64,000 nucleotides of DNA from Acinetobacter sp. NIPH 2100 (GTDB lineage: Bacteria; Pseudomonadota; Gammaproteobacteria; Pseudomonadales; Moraxellaceae), in NCBI RefSeq assembly GCF_000369805.1, contig NZ_KB850224.1, positions 2,226,262 through 2,290,261 of the forward strand, written 5' to 3'. Positions within the stretch are counted from its first letter, which is position 1. Each line of letters starts with the position of its first letter. Of the stretch, positions 35,818-45,019 are shown piece by piece. The notes beneath the pieces were generated by a model that did not search any database, was not told the DNA's origin, and saw nothing but the letters and a program-made list of their open reading frames with translations. Position numbers and translations under genes: made by a program.

Positions 35818-38532
35818 TTAAAGCTGTGGACCAATAAAGAAATGTAAGCGAATTGGATTATTGTCATTAGAAATACCTGATGCGATATCTAATCGAATTG
35901 GTCCAATTGGTGATTTCCAGCGGATACCAACCCCCACGCTATATTCTGTTGGGTTACTAAATTGTTTGTCATAGGCATTCCCGAAGTCCGAAAACACAGC
36001 AGCACGCCAGCCATCTTTAAATTGATAGTTATATTCTAATGAGCCAACCCCTAAAGCTTGACCACCTAATTTATAGCCATTTTCTTCAGGTGATAAACTT
36101 TTATAGTCGAATCCACGTAAAGACTGATCACCACCCGTAAAGAAGCGTAAGTTATAAGGTACTTTATTAAAGTCATCGGTAAAGATATAGCTTGCATCAC
36201 CACGACCAACAAATTGATGGTTATCGTTTTCACCCAATGAATAAATGAAGCGCCAACCTGCACTGACAATTGCCATATTGGCATCTGAAAGTAAAGACTC
36301 AGTCCCCAATTCAACTTTATAGGTCTGTTTAAAACCTCGGGTTGGGTTCAAGCGAGTATTGGCATTGGTCTTCGATGCTTCATAACCTAACAGCAATGAT
36401 TCCTGCTCAGAATCAATTCCAGAGACTTTAAAGGCATCTGGAAGTTCATTGATATCAACATCACCTTTTTTGGTTAAACGATCTAAACGATAACGCAAAC
36501 CAAAAGTATGTTGCCAATCACCGAGTGGATTTTTAATCACACGCTCACCACCAATGACCGCAGACTCAACCAACAAATTTACATCTGGGCCAATATCATC
36601 CCGTGTTTCACGTTCATAACCACCCACAAGGTTAAAGTAGTCATTTAATGGGTGTTTATAAGGAATACTATAGCGACCATCAATCGATTGACGAATCTCT
36701 GAAACCTCAACGTTGGCATCGAAAGAATGACCATATTTATTCACAATGGCACGACGATACTGGGTACGAATACGTGCCCCTGTATCCGTTCCATAACCAA
36801 TACCCGTCTCTAGACTATTGAGACGATCCGCATTGAGTGTCACCACTACAGGAATTTTTCGTTCTGTACGTGCTTGTTCTTCCAGTTTTTGACGCTCTTC
36901 ATCATCATCGTCATGTGCTGGCGGCATCGGCATGGAACGCGCCAAAGCAGGCTGTGCAGATTCAGCGCCCGAGAATTGTGATTCATCCACCACATTCTGC
37001 GTGACTTCCTGAGCAGAGGTAATTTTTGCGCGTGCAAGATCAGCTTTCTGTTGACTACTCATCAATTGAGATTCTTGTACTCGCTGCTGATCAACCAAAG
37101 CTTGCAAATCAGGTGGTAAATCTAAAGGCGGCTGAATTGCATCCGGTTTAATGGTATCAACCAAGGTGTAGTTAAAATAACGCGAGTTGGTTAAGTTATT
37201 CGCCAAAGCATTGACACGCCAGAACGCATAATCATCGCCTTCTTTCCATGGTGCCAAGCTATCTAAAACCTTCTGGGTGAGTGGCAACGGCTTACTCGGA
37301 TCACTCATCCGATATTCCACTTGTTTTAACTTATAACGCTCGCCTGTTTCATAATTTAAATTAATCTCAGCTATTTTTTCAGGCTGGCTAATTTTGACAT
37401 CATGTAAACGCCAAAATGCATCAAAATAACCATTATCAGAGGCAACCGTGGTAATTTTAGTTTTGGTTGCTTCATATAAGCCATGATTAAAAATATCGCC
37501 CACATCTTGTTCTGGAATTAAGCGAATGACTTGGAATTGCGGTGTATTTGCACCTGCACCTGTAAATTCAATATTTTGTTCTTTGATTTTGACAGGTTCA
37601 TTTGGAACCACAATGACCTTAACCTTGCTATCACTCTCTTTTACAAAGGTATAGGTTGCATTGTAATAACCTACCGCCTGTGCGGCCTGATTGGTCAATG
37701 CACGAAGTTGAGGTAAAGCGACATTAAACTCTTCAAACGATTCTTGAGTGAAACTTGATAGTTTGGCCTTGATATTTAATGCAAGAATAGGTGGCGCACC
37801 GCTTACATCGGCAGTAATACGCGGAATTTTATCCGTATTTAATAAGTTTTCTGGGCGGAAGCGATTTACAATCCGCTTAAAGAATCCAACTTTTTCCTGC
37901 GGTTGATCAGACTTAGGCTGCAAATCGGCTAATGTTTTACCTGTTTCATTGGCCTCAACCACGATCTTACTGTCTGCTTGGATTTCCCCCATCAACTGGT
38001 CAATATTCAGCGGCGCCTGCTTAATTTCAGTCAGTTCAGTCTGTGACGCATCAGTGATGATCGGCTCAGGATTCTTTGCGGTATTATCCCGATAAGCTTG
38101 TGCTTCATTTTTCGCATCTTCAGCCTCACGGAAGATTTCATTTGCCATGCTTTGATCCACTGGAATCACAGGCAAATTTTCTAAATTGTCGTCAAGCTGA
38201 ATCGGTTTTAATTCATTAATCTGATGCGTTGATTGTTCTTGCTCTTTTAAGGCAGCCAAACTGTCCTGTCCCGGCAAGATTCCATCAACTGCGGTATTCT
38301 GCGCTTGCTGAGTTGGTGCAGCGGCAGCAACAGCGAGTTCCGTAGGCTGCTCAGTCTGTTCAATTGCTTGATTTTCAGGCACGACTGGATTTTGTTCCTG
38401 AGCATAAGCAACTGATATGCAAGAACTAATTAAGAAACCACTACAAATAAGTTTAGGAAAACCCTGCATTTTAAAAATTAAATGCATAGAATGAACCAGT
38501 GTCGACTGTTTAAACTTCGTTTTAGATGGCAT
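35818..38532 (-). CDS. tamA: TamA, outer-membrane Omp85-family protein, enlarged
   Basis: Omp85-family outer-membrane protein of 904 residues. A long N-terminal signal region ends at SVAYA. A Gln/Glu/Pro-rich low-complexity stretch runs to about residue 215, then come POTRA domains (IKEQNIEFTGAGAN, EINLNYETGERYKLKQVEYR) and a C-terminal 16-strand barrel (GYGTDTGARIRTQYRR, FFTGGDQSLRGFDYKSLSPE, WKSPIGPIRLDIASG) ending in a terminal hydrophobic residue. Escherichia coli TamA is about 577 residues, so roughly 300 residues are extra, including a charged Gln-rich insert before the barrel. Upstream of tamB, as expected. Confidence 0.92.
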   Translation of the reverse strand: MPSKTKFKQSTLVHSMHLIFKMQGFPKLICSGFLISSCISVAYAQEQNPVVPENQAIEQTEQPTELAVAAAAPTQQAQNTAVDGILPGQDSLAALKEQEQSTHQINELKPIQLDDNLENLPVIPVDQSMANEIFREAEDAKNEAQAYRDNTAKNPEPIITDASQTELTEIKQAPLNIDQLMGEIQADSKIVVEANETGKTLADLQPKSDQPQEKVGFFKRIVNRFRPENLLNTDKIPRITADVSGAPPILALNIKAKLSSFTQESFEEFNVALPQLRALTNQAAQAVGYYNATYTFVKESDSKVKVIVVPNEPVKIKEQNIEFTGAGANTPQFQVIRLIPEQDVGDIFNHGLYEATKTKITTVASDNGYFDAFWRLHDVKISQPEKIAEINLNYETGERYKLKQVEYRMSDPSKPLPLTQKVLDSLAPWKEGDDYAFWRVNALANNLTNSRYFNYTLVDTIKPDAIQPPLDLPPDLQALVDQQRVQESQLMSSQQKADLARAKITSAQEVTQNVVDESQFSGAESAQPALARSMPMPPAHDDDDEERQKLEEQARTERKIPVVVTLNADRLNSLETGIGYGTDTGARIRTQYRRAIVNKYGHSFDANVEVSEIRQSIDGRYSIPYKHPLNDYFNLVGGYERETRDDIGPDVNLLVESAVIGGERVIKNPLGDWQHTFGLRYRLDRLTKKGDVDINELPDAFKVSGIDSEQESLLLGYEASKTNANTRLNPTRGFKQTYKVELGTESLLSDANMAIVSAGWRFIYSLGENDNHQFVGRGDASYIFTDDFNKVPYNLRFFTGGDQSLRGFDYKSLSPEENGYKLGGQALGVGSLEYNYQFKDGWRAAVFSDFGNAYDKQFSNPTEYSVGVGIRWKSPIGPIRLDIASGISNDNNPIRLHFFIGPQL

Positions 38533-38694
38533 GTAAAACTCTAAATTTGTTTTTTAATTTATCGTTTTTGATGGGTGAAATAACTTCAAATCTTTGATTT
38601 TTCATCCAATCAGACAGAGCTATCATACATGCATTTCATCACATTTTTACAGTTCGTCACATTTTTTTATAAATCACAATGAAGTGAACACACG

Positions 38695-40014
38695 ATGAAA
38701 CAAGACGAGCACTTAATGACATCACGTCGGTTTGCCCCGATGTTTTTCACTCAGTTCTTTGGCGCACTTAATGATAATGTTTATAAGCAAGCGCTGCTTT
38801 TGGTTATCACTTATGGGTGGATTCAACAACAAACTGCGCCTGTCAGCACGTTAAATAATTTAGCTGCATTATTGTTTATTTTGCCTTACTTTTTCTTTTC
38901 TGCAACTGCAGGTCAAATTGCAGATAAATATGAACGTTCTCAGCTGATTCGCTTCATTAAAATATTAGAAATCGTGATCATGTTGATTGGTACTGCAGGC
39001 TTTCTACTTGGAAATTTGTGGTTACTGCTGTTCGCCTTATTTTTAATGGGCACCCATTCGACCTGTTTTGGTCCAATCAAATACGCCATTTTACCTGAGA
39101 TCCTCAAGCCACAAGAACTCATGTCAGGCAATGCTTTATTCCAGTCTGGAACATCGATCGCAATTTTATTGGGGATGATTTTGGGTGGCGCGGTGATTGC
39201 CACCTCAGAAGGCAACCTGCTCTGGATTAGTGTGACTGTTGTCACTATTGCATGCTTAGGCTATTTATGCAGCCGTTTTATCCTTCCTCAGAAAGTTGCA
39301 GCACCTGATTTAAAGATTGATTGGAACTTCCTGCGTACCAGTCATCAAACCATTAAATACGCGAAAAGTATTCCAATCGTGTTCGTTATTTTGTTGGGTA
39401 ACTCTTGGTATTGGTTTTATGGTGCAACCTATTTAACCCAAATTCCACAACTGACCCAGCAAAATTTACATGCTTCTGAAAATGTGGTGAGTCTTCTACT
39501 CACCTTCTTTTCGGTCGGAATTGGTGTCGGTTCTTTGCTTTGCCGACGAATTGGCGGTTCAGACATCAATATCAAAATGGTGCCATATGGCGCAATTGGC
39601 TTAACTGTGTTTGCCCTATATTTGGCAGCTAGTCTGGCCTTTGTACCTGAACGTACGGGTGAATTACTCAGCTTAAAAGATATGTTCACGCTCGGTGCAG
39701 TCTACTACCATGTCATGCTTGCGGTGACGTTACTGGGGATTAGCGGTGGTTTTTATATCGTGCCACTCTATGCCATGATGCAAGCTTATTCGCCACGTTC
39801 ACATCGTGCACGTGTAGTGGCTGCAAATAACATTTTAAATGCTGTCTTTATGGTCTCTTCCGCAATTTTCTCAATTTTAATCTTAAGCATTTTGAAAATT
39901 GATATTAAAATCTTATTTACGATTACCGCTGTTTTAAGTGCAATTTTTTCATTTTGGTTATTAAAACGCTTAAAACCTTTATTGGAAAATGCGCCCAATA
40001 CGTTAGAGGATTGA
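38695..40014 (+). CDS. MFS transporter, LplT-like
   Basis: Major facilitator of 439 residues with 12 predicted helices. The beginning (FFTQFFGALNDNVYKQALLL) and the ILPYFFFSATAGQIADKYER loop match the lysophospholipid transporter LplT and the transporter part of Aas fusions. It would flip lysophospholipids across the inner membrane for re-acylation, though no acyltransferase domain is fused here or adjacent. It precedes coq7 by three bases, so the two genes are probably cotranscribed; no functional link is obvious. Confidence 0.78.
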   Translation: MKQDEHLMTSRRFAPMFFTQFFGALNDNVYKQALLLVITYGWIQQQTAPVSTLNNLAALLFILPYFFFSATAGQIADKYERSQLIRFIKILEIVIMLIGTAGFLLGNLWLLLFALFLMGTHSTCFGPIKYAILPEILKPQELMSGNALFQSGTSIAILLGMILGGAVIATSEGNLLWISVTVVTIACLGYLCSRFILPQKVAAPDLKIDWNFLRTSHQTIKYAKSIPIVFVILLGNSWYWFYGATYLTQIPQLTQQNLHASENVVSLLLTFFSVGIGVGSLLCRRIGGSDINIKMVPYGAIGLTVFALYLAASLAFVPERTGELLSLKDMFTLGAVYYHVMLAVTLLGISGGFYIVPLYAMMQAYSPRSHRARVVAANNILNAVFMVSSAIFSILILSILKIDIKILFTITAVLSAIFSFWLLKRLKPLLENAPNTLED

Positions 40015-40017
40015 TAT

Positions 40018-40653
40018 ATGCGTCATTACACAGGTCTCGATAAAGTTATTCATTCGTTTGATCAAGCCTTACGTAGTTTGGTGCCCGGTGCAACCAGTGC
40101 ACAACGCAGCAACCCTGCCAGTGATGAACCATCACAACTCTGCGTGAGTGATGCCCGTCATGTTGCTGGTTTAATGCGCGTGAATCATAGCGGTGAAGTC
40201 TGCGCTCAAGCGCTCTATCATGGTCAAGCATTGACTGCAAAACTGCCACATGTACGTGAAGAAATGCAACAAGCTGCGATCGAAGAACAAGACCATTTGG
40301 CTTGGTGTGAAGATCGCTTAAAAGAATTAGACAGCCATACCAGTGTATTAAACCCAATTTGGTACGGTTTATCGTATGGCATGGGTGCAATTGCAGGTAT
40401 TGCAGGTGACAAATATAGTTTAGGCTTTGTGGCTGAAACTGAACGCCAAGTCAGCCAACACTTACAAGAGCATATTCAGCAACTTCCAGCACATGATGAC
40501 CGCTCACGTAAAATTTTGGTACAAATGAATGAAGATGAATTACATCATCGCGATACTGCCCTAGAAGCAGGAGGCGTTGATTTACCAGCACCTGTACGTA
40601 TCACCATGACGGCCATATCAAAATTAATGACCAAGACCAGCTATTATCTATAA
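40018..40653 (+). CDS. coq7: 3-demethoxyubiquinol 3-hydroxylase Coq7
   Basis: Di-iron monooxygenase of 211 residues that hydroxylates 3-demethoxyubiquinol in ubiquinone synthesis. It replaces the flavin enzyme UbiF used by enterics. Iron-ligand motifs are clear in the four-helix core: NHSGEV, EEQDHL, ETERQVSQHL and EDELHHRD. It is full length for bacterial Coq7 and closed by the terminator at 40661-40696. Confidence 0.95.
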   Translation: MRHYTGLDKVIHSFDQALRSLVPGATSAQRSNPASDEPSQLCVSDARHVAGLMRVNHSGEVCAQALYHGQALTAKLPHVREEMQQAAIEEQDHLAWCEDRLKELDSHTSVLNPIWYGLSYGMGAIAGIAGDKYSLGFVAETERQVSQHLQEHIQQLPAHDDRSRKILVQMNEDELHHRDTALEAGGVDLPAPVRITMTAISKLMTKTSYYL

Positions 40654-40660
40654 GCGACAC

Positions 40661-40696
40661 AAGGGAATTGCAGCAAAGTAATTCCCTTTTCTTTTT
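40661..40696 (+). terminator. Terminator of coq7
   Basis: Nine-base stem AAGGGAATT/AATTCCCTT with a ten-base loop and a T-rich tail. Confidence 0.8.
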
Positions 40697-40713
40697 AAAG
40701 CAGATGATGTGAT

Positions 40714-41172
40714 TTATCGAAAAATGATTTTGCCTTTATCTGTTGAATAACGATCACTCCAAAAACTTTGTGCTTGTTTATCTAAATCAGTAAAAATGGT
40801 GTAGTCAATTTTCCCTTGTCTGAAGGTCAGTTGATCTTTCTTTTTTACAGCAATAACACGCGTATCATTCACCCAAACCCGCTGCTGTTGATCAATCTTG
40901 ATCAATGCAAGTGGAGTTCCGTCAGACCTCTCTGCAATCCATTGAGGCGCTGGTGTCGATGCAGTTGGACTGGGTGTTTCAATCTCTTGCTCAGCTAAAC
41001 CTGCGTTGCTATTTTCCTGTTTAGTCTTATTGATATCGCAGCCTTGCATTTCACTGACTTGGGTACAACCCGATTGTTCTAATTGCTGTCTATATTTAGC
41101 GTCAATAGCATAAGCCGTATTCATGCTGCCATAAGCAATAAAACCTAAAATAATAAGTAATTTAGTCTGCAT
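40714..41172 (-). CDS. Secreted protein of unknown function
   Basis: Protein of 152 residues with a signal peptide ending at NTAYA. Two cysteines follow close together (SGCTQVSEMQGC), then a low-complexity linker rich in Pro/Thr/Ser and a C-terminal beta-rich domain (RVWVNDTRVIAVKKKDQLTF). I do not recognise the family. The start is ATG 41172, preceded by AAGGAAGGA; the frame opens five codons earlier at a GTG without support. It converges with coq7. Confidence 0.78.
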   Translation of the reverse strand: MQTKLLIILGFIAYGSMNTAYAIDAKYRQQLEQSGCTQVSEMQGCDINKTKQENSNAGLAEQEIETPSPTASTPAPQWIAERSDGTPLALIKIDQQQRVWVNDTRVIAVKKKDQLTFRQGKIDYTIFTDLDKQAQSFWSDRYSTDKGKIIFR

Positions 41173-41250
41173 TAATCCTTCCTTCACGCTTCCTTGATGA
41201 AGTATTTAAACATCCCGCTATGTTTGAGTATGTAATTCAAATGTTTTAAT

Positions 41251-41282
41251 AAAAAAACCCATGATCGAGATCATAGGTTTTT
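41251..41282 (-). terminator. Terminator of the DUF2799 lipoprotein gene
   Basis: Imperfect stem: AAACC + ATGATC paired with GATCAT + GGTTT across one mismatch. The A run at 41251-41257 gives the minus-strand U tail. Confidence 0.65.
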
Positions 41283-41304
41283 GGCATCTAGAGATTTTTA
41301 AAAA

Positions 41305-41856
41305 TTAATTCAGGCCATGTTCTGCTTTAAAACGCTCTAAGTTTCGTACTGCATCCTGATAATGAGACTGCACTCGACTACTATTAATGCGCAAATCGTA
41401 TAGGCGCTTTTTATAATCATCACGATCTTTAATCGACAGGTCTTTGCGCTCTAATTCTTTTAAATAATGATTCATATCAGTTTGCGAACGATTAAACTCT
41501 GAATCTGCTTGGTAATAGTCATTGGCAACTTGATAATAGCTACGTAAAGATTCACGCTTTTCAATCGGGCAAACACGGAAATCCCCACGTCCGTCCAAGG
41601 CTTCATTAAAAATAGTTTCAGGGCGACAATAATAGCTCAAACCTTTTTGATAGCCTTGTTCGTACAGCTTTTGATTTGGCACGATGTTGGCTTTTTGACA
41701 TGAGGAATAGTACTTATCTAAACGTGAATCATGTCCAGCAGAACCATCTTTCTCGCCCACACTGAACCAATTTGCAGTTTTACATTGCTCGACACTCATG
41801 GCCGCACAGCCCGAAAGTAAAACCGTTAAAGTTGATAAAATTAAAATCATTTTCAT
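41305..41856 (-). CDS. DUF2799 lipoprotein
   Basis: Lipoprotein of 183 residues with lipobox LLSGC. The N-terminal part matches DUF2799 (CKTANWFSVGEKDG, then YEQGYQKGLSYYCRPE). The C-terminal half is a long charged helix, probably coiled coil (YLKELERKDLSIKDRDDYKK). Family function is unknown; the cysteines in YSSCQKANI, YYCRPE and RVCPIEK may form disulfides in the periplasm. A terminator follows. Confidence 0.82.
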   Translation of the reverse strand: MKMILILSTLTVLLSGCAAMSVEQCKTANWFSVGEKDGSAGHDSRLDKYYSSCQKANIVPNQKLYEQGYQKGLSYYCRPETIFNEALDGRGDFRVCPIEKRESLRSYYQVANDYYQADSEFNRSQTDMNHYLKELERKDLSIKDRDDYKKRLYDLRINSSRVQSHYQDAVRNLERFKAEHGLN

Positions 41857-41898
41857 GAAAAATTCTTCCTATTATTATCGTGTTACGCGATTAAAGAA

Positions 41899-42330
41899 TT
41901 ACATTGTAATGACAGGATAATGCGTACTTTGATGTACTAAATCTGTGTGCTGCCATAAATCGTATAACGGAATTTTAACATCCAAGGCCAATGGTAACTT
42001 TTTTGGATTAAATTGCATATGCGTCAAAGTTGTTCCCCAAGCAATCACATCTATATCCAAACTGATATGATGCGAAGGACGAACACGACCAGATTGTGCT
42101 TCTAATTTTTTGAGAATATCTGATATTTCATCAACACTAAGTCGGCTTTTTAATAAGCAAGCCGAATTCCAGTAGTCTGCACCGATTCCATCTCGACACG
42201 GAATTTCATAAATTGGAGAAAATTCCACTGCGCCCAAACGTGCGATTTGTTGATAAGCGAAAGTGAAATTTTGTTGCTGCTGGACATTACTCGCCAGTGC
42301 GAGCGCAAAAATTGTTTCTGTTGCGTTCAA
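41899..42330 (-). CDS. folK: HPPK (FolK)-like pyrophosphokinase
   Basis: Protein of 143 residues of the 6-hydroxymethyl-7,8-dihydropterin pyrophosphokinase family, the folate-pathway step after FolB. Support comes from IFALALASNV at the N-terminus, YWNSACLL, and the core HHISLDIDVIAWG that holds the magnesium-binding Asp pair. The start is TTG 42330: it is the only start codon before an upstream stop three codons away, and AGGA lies seven bases before it. It overlaps the end of folB by 44 bases. It looks shorter and more divergent than standard FolK, so it may be a second copy beside a canonical one elsewhere. Confidence 0.8.
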   Translation of the reverse strand: MNATETIFALALASNVQQQQNFTFAYQQIARLGAVEFSPIYEIPCRDGIGADYWNSACLLKSRLSVDEISDILKKLEAQSGRVRPSHHISLDIDVIAWGTTLTHMQFNPKKLPLALDVKIPLYDLWQHTDLVHQSTHYPVITM

Positions 42331-42667
42331 GGCGAATTCCTACTGCATTGGCTTGTGCAATGATGGCGGGTTTGCGGATTGTAATACTGATCGATTCTAC
42401 TGAAGGAAATGTCGTAAATAGACACTCTAAAACCAGCTGAGCTGCATGCTCAATCAATTTTGGTTTTGCTGCTTGAATGACTTGAGCTGCCAGCTCGCAG
42501 ATTTGTGCATAATTAAGCGTATCTGCCAGCTCATCTGAGCCAGCCGCTTGAGAAAGGTCATTATGAATGGTGAGATCTAGCATTAAAGGTTGAATAATTT
42601 GGCGTTCCCAGTTGAAACAACCAACCACAGTATCAACCTTTAGCCCTTCAATAATAATGGCATCCAT
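42287..42667 (-). CDS. folB: Dihydroneopterin aldolase
   Basis: Enzyme of 126 residues that cleaves 7,8-dihydroneopterin to the hydroxymethyl pterin used by FolK. Family marks are IIIEGLKVDTVVGCFNWER at the N-terminus, DTLNYAQI, LIEHAAQLVLECLF and the strand ISITIRKP. It is full length and sits directly before folK with an overlap, giving a two-gene folate unit. Confidence 0.92.
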   Translation of the reverse strand: MDAIIIEGLKVDTVVGCFNWERQIIQPLMLDLTIHNDLSQAAGSDELADTLNYAQICELAAQVIQAAKPKLIEHAAQLVLECLFTTFPSVESISITIRKPAIIAQANAVGIRLERNRNNFCARTGE

Positions 42668-42693
42668 AATGACCTAATGAACCGATAAATAAA

Positions 42694-43992
42694 TTAATGC
42701 TTTAAAAACGAAGCAGGTTCAATATTGTGAACCATTTTTAAACGTTGGTCAGCATAAATATCAGTATATGGTGCAAGAACACGCATGAAACGATCAAAAT
42801 ATAACATTTGCTTGAATAATAACGCGAAGTCACGTGGGAATTTGATCCCATGACGCTCACCTACAGCCACCATATCCATCATGATGTCATTCAAATCTGC
42901 TGGATTCGAGCTCAGAATTTCTTGCGGATCTGCCAATAACACACCACTAAACAAACGCTCTAAATCATCAGCCAAAACCTGAGTATCAATTTTCTGATGG
43001 GTCATCCCCATTTTCAGCATGTTCTCAGCCATCGCGATATAATTGGTGTGCTGTAATGCATCCATAAATGCCATACACGCAGTCCAAACCTCAGGTTTTA
43101 ACTGACCAACGATACCAAAATCAATAAAGCCAATACGACCATCTTCCAGCAACATCAGATTGCCCGCATGTAAATCTGCATGGAAACTCTTGCACAGCAT
43201 TAAACTACCAAACCAAGTATTCATGGCTGTAATCAATACCTGTGTTGGGTCTTTAGCATATTGTTTAACCACATCAAAGTCAGTCAATGATACCCCATAC
43301 AAACGCTGCATGGTCAAGACGCGACGGGTCGAAAACTGGTGATACACCTTCGGTGCAGTTGCCGCTTGATTTCCCGAAATATTCAGATATTGAATAAAGT
43401 CATCAAGATTCTGTGCTTCTTCAATGAAATCGACTTCACGCACCATACGTGTTTTGATCTCATCTACAATATCAGACAAAGATGCAAATTTGATTTTCGG
43501 TACTGCTTTTTCTAAAAGCTTGGTTGCCCAATGCACCACGTTTAAGTCGGTATATAAAATGGTTTCAACGCCTGGTTTTTGTACCTTCAATACGACATCT
43601 TCGCCAGTCACCAATCTTGCAGCATGGACTTGGGCGATTGAAGCAGAACCTAATGGTTTTTCATCAATAAAGCTAAAAATTTCATTGAGATTTTTACCTT
43701 CAAATTCATCAGCCAAAACTTGTTGGATATAGCTAAATGGTAGGCTAGGAGTTTGATCTAAACAGCCTTGGAATTCTTGAACATATTCACGTGGGAATAA
43801 AGACGGCGTACTCGCAATGAATTGCCCCAATTTGATATAAGTCGAACCAAGCGACTCAAATGTCTCACGCATAAGCTTGGCGTTGCTCGGTTTTTCCGTT
43901 GCATATTTCACACCTGCTTGTGCTGCAACCACCACTGTTTCGCCAATACGTGCAACAGAACGTAATCCATCGAATAAAATATTTCTTTTCAT
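42694..43992 (-). CDS. ABC1/UbiB-family atypical kinase-like protein
   Basis: Protein of 432 residues in the ABC1 (ADCK/AarF/UbiB) family. The KxGQ motif (YIKLGQFIAS), an Ala-rich nucleotide loop (PLGSASIAQVHAA), the Lys in VVLKVQKPG, the catalytic-loop-like FHADLHAGNL and the metal-binding IGFIDFG are present. Relatives support ubiquinone synthesis, perhaps as ATPases. It lacks the C-terminal membrane helices of true UbiB, so I leave the symbol blank. It sits upstream of folB, 26 bases apart. Confidence 0.85.
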   Translation of the reverse strand: MKRNILFDGLRSVARIGETVVVAAQAGVKYATEKPSNAKLMRETFESLGSTYIKLGQFIASTPSLFPREYVQEFQGCLDQTPSLPFSYIQQVLADEFEGKNLNEIFSFIDEKPLGSASIAQVHAARLVTGEDVVLKVQKPGVETILYTDLNVVHWATKLLEKAVPKIKFASLSDIVDEIKTRMVREVDFIEEAQNLDDFIQYLNISGNQAATAPKVYHQFSTRRVLTMQRLYGVSLTDFDVVKQYAKDPTQVLITAMNTWFGSLMLCKSFHADLHAGNLMLLEDGRIGFIDFGIVGQLKPEVWTACMAFMDALQHTNYIAMAENMLKMGMTHQKIDTQVLADDLERLFSGVLLADPQEILSSNPADLNDIMMDMVAVGERHGIKFPRDFALLFKQMLYFDRFMRVLAPYTDIYADQRLKMVHNIEPASFLKH

Positions 43993-44048
43993 AATCTTTC
44001 TTGCCTCACAGATAGCATTAGTTTAGCAAATTTTGCTCAATTTACCGA

Positions 44049-44897
44049 TCAAGTTGCCTGACAAATCGGACAATTTACATCTTTTTCAAATTTAAGAATA
44101 CGTTGTGATAAATTTAAGCCATTCCAAAGCAGTAGTTTTTGCTTTAGTGGCGTCAAACCAAGCCCTAAAAACAGTAAGGTGTGATGTGCTTGTAATGACG
44201 CCATCATTACAGGCGTGGTCGCCAATACGCCTGACTCAGCACAACGTAGCCCTTCATTGACATGATCTTCTTTCGGAAACAAGCATTCATAACAAGCTGA
44301 GTCTGCATCCACCATAAACATCTGCCCTTCAAAACCGATGGCTGAAGCACTGATGAGTGGCACCTGATGTTTTCTAGATACTGCATTGACTAAATAACGG
44401 GTGCTAAAGTTATCACAACCATCTAACACTACATCTTGATGCTGTATTAAGTCATCAGCATTCGTTTCATCAAATCGTATATTTTGATAGCTGACTTGTA
44501 TATGCGGATTAATCTCTCGCAAACGTTTTGCCAATATTTCAGCTTTATAGCGCCCAAGATCATTTGCAGTAAAAGCAATCTGTCTTTGCAGGTTGCTTAT
44601 TTCAATGGTATCGGCATCGACAATGGTAATTTTACCCACACCAGCACGAGCCAGTAGTTCTGCACTGGCACAGCCTATTCCACCTGCTCCAATAATCAGT
44701 ACATTGGCGAGTTTTAATTTTTCTTGTGCTTCGATATCCCAACCATCTAATAAAATCTGACGACTATAGAGATGCATTTCCTCATTACTTAGCTCAAATT
44801 CGTTTTCAAAATGGTCTGACACGTGAATTGCTTCTTTATCTTCAAGGGTATTGCTGATTTTAAGTCGATGTGGGATTGGAGGAAAGAGAAATTCCAC
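44049..44897 (-). CDS. moeB: Molybdopterin-synthase adenylyltransferase, MoeB/ThiF family
   Basis: E1-like enzyme that adenylates the C-terminus of a small sulfur-carrier protein (MoaD or ThiS). The ATP-binding loop VLIIGAGGIGCASAELLARA, the SNLQRQI motif, the Asp-rich LDGCDNFSTRYLVN and zinc cysteines (YECLFP, CPICQ) are visible. It has about 40 residues before the YSRQILLDGWD start of the core, more than Escherichia coli MoeB. The GTG at 44897 has AAAGG eight bases upstream, but a GTG at 44822 is also possible. MoeB versus ThiF cannot be settled because no moa or thi genes are adjacent. Confidence 0.82.
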   Translation of the reverse strand: MEFLFPPIPHRLKISNTLEDKEAIHVSDHFENEFELSNEEMHLYSRQILLDGWDIEAQEKLKLANVLIIGAGGIGCASAELLARAGVGKITIVDADTIEISNLQRQIAFTANDLGRYKAEILAKRLREINPHIQVSYQNIRFDETNADDLIQHQDVVLDGCDNFSTRYLVNAVSRKHQVPLISASAIGFEGQMFMVDADSACYECLFPKEDHVNEGLRCAESGVLATTPVMMASLQAHHTLLFLGLGLTPLKQKLLLWNGLNLSQRILKFEKDVNCPICQAT

Positions 44898-45019
44898 TAT
44901 AATCGCCTTTGTTTTAAAAACCTTCTCCTTTCAATCAATACCTTGTCTTGTATTTTCTTTAATGACTTACGACCTGTCGTAAAGACTTAACGACAGGCCT
45001 GACTGATCTCACGATTTCC

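Noticed and set aside
44973..44997. CCTGTCGT/ACGACAGG hairpin between lipB and moeB as a terminator
   Set aside because: Good eight-base stem, but no U tract on the minus strand; left unassigned.
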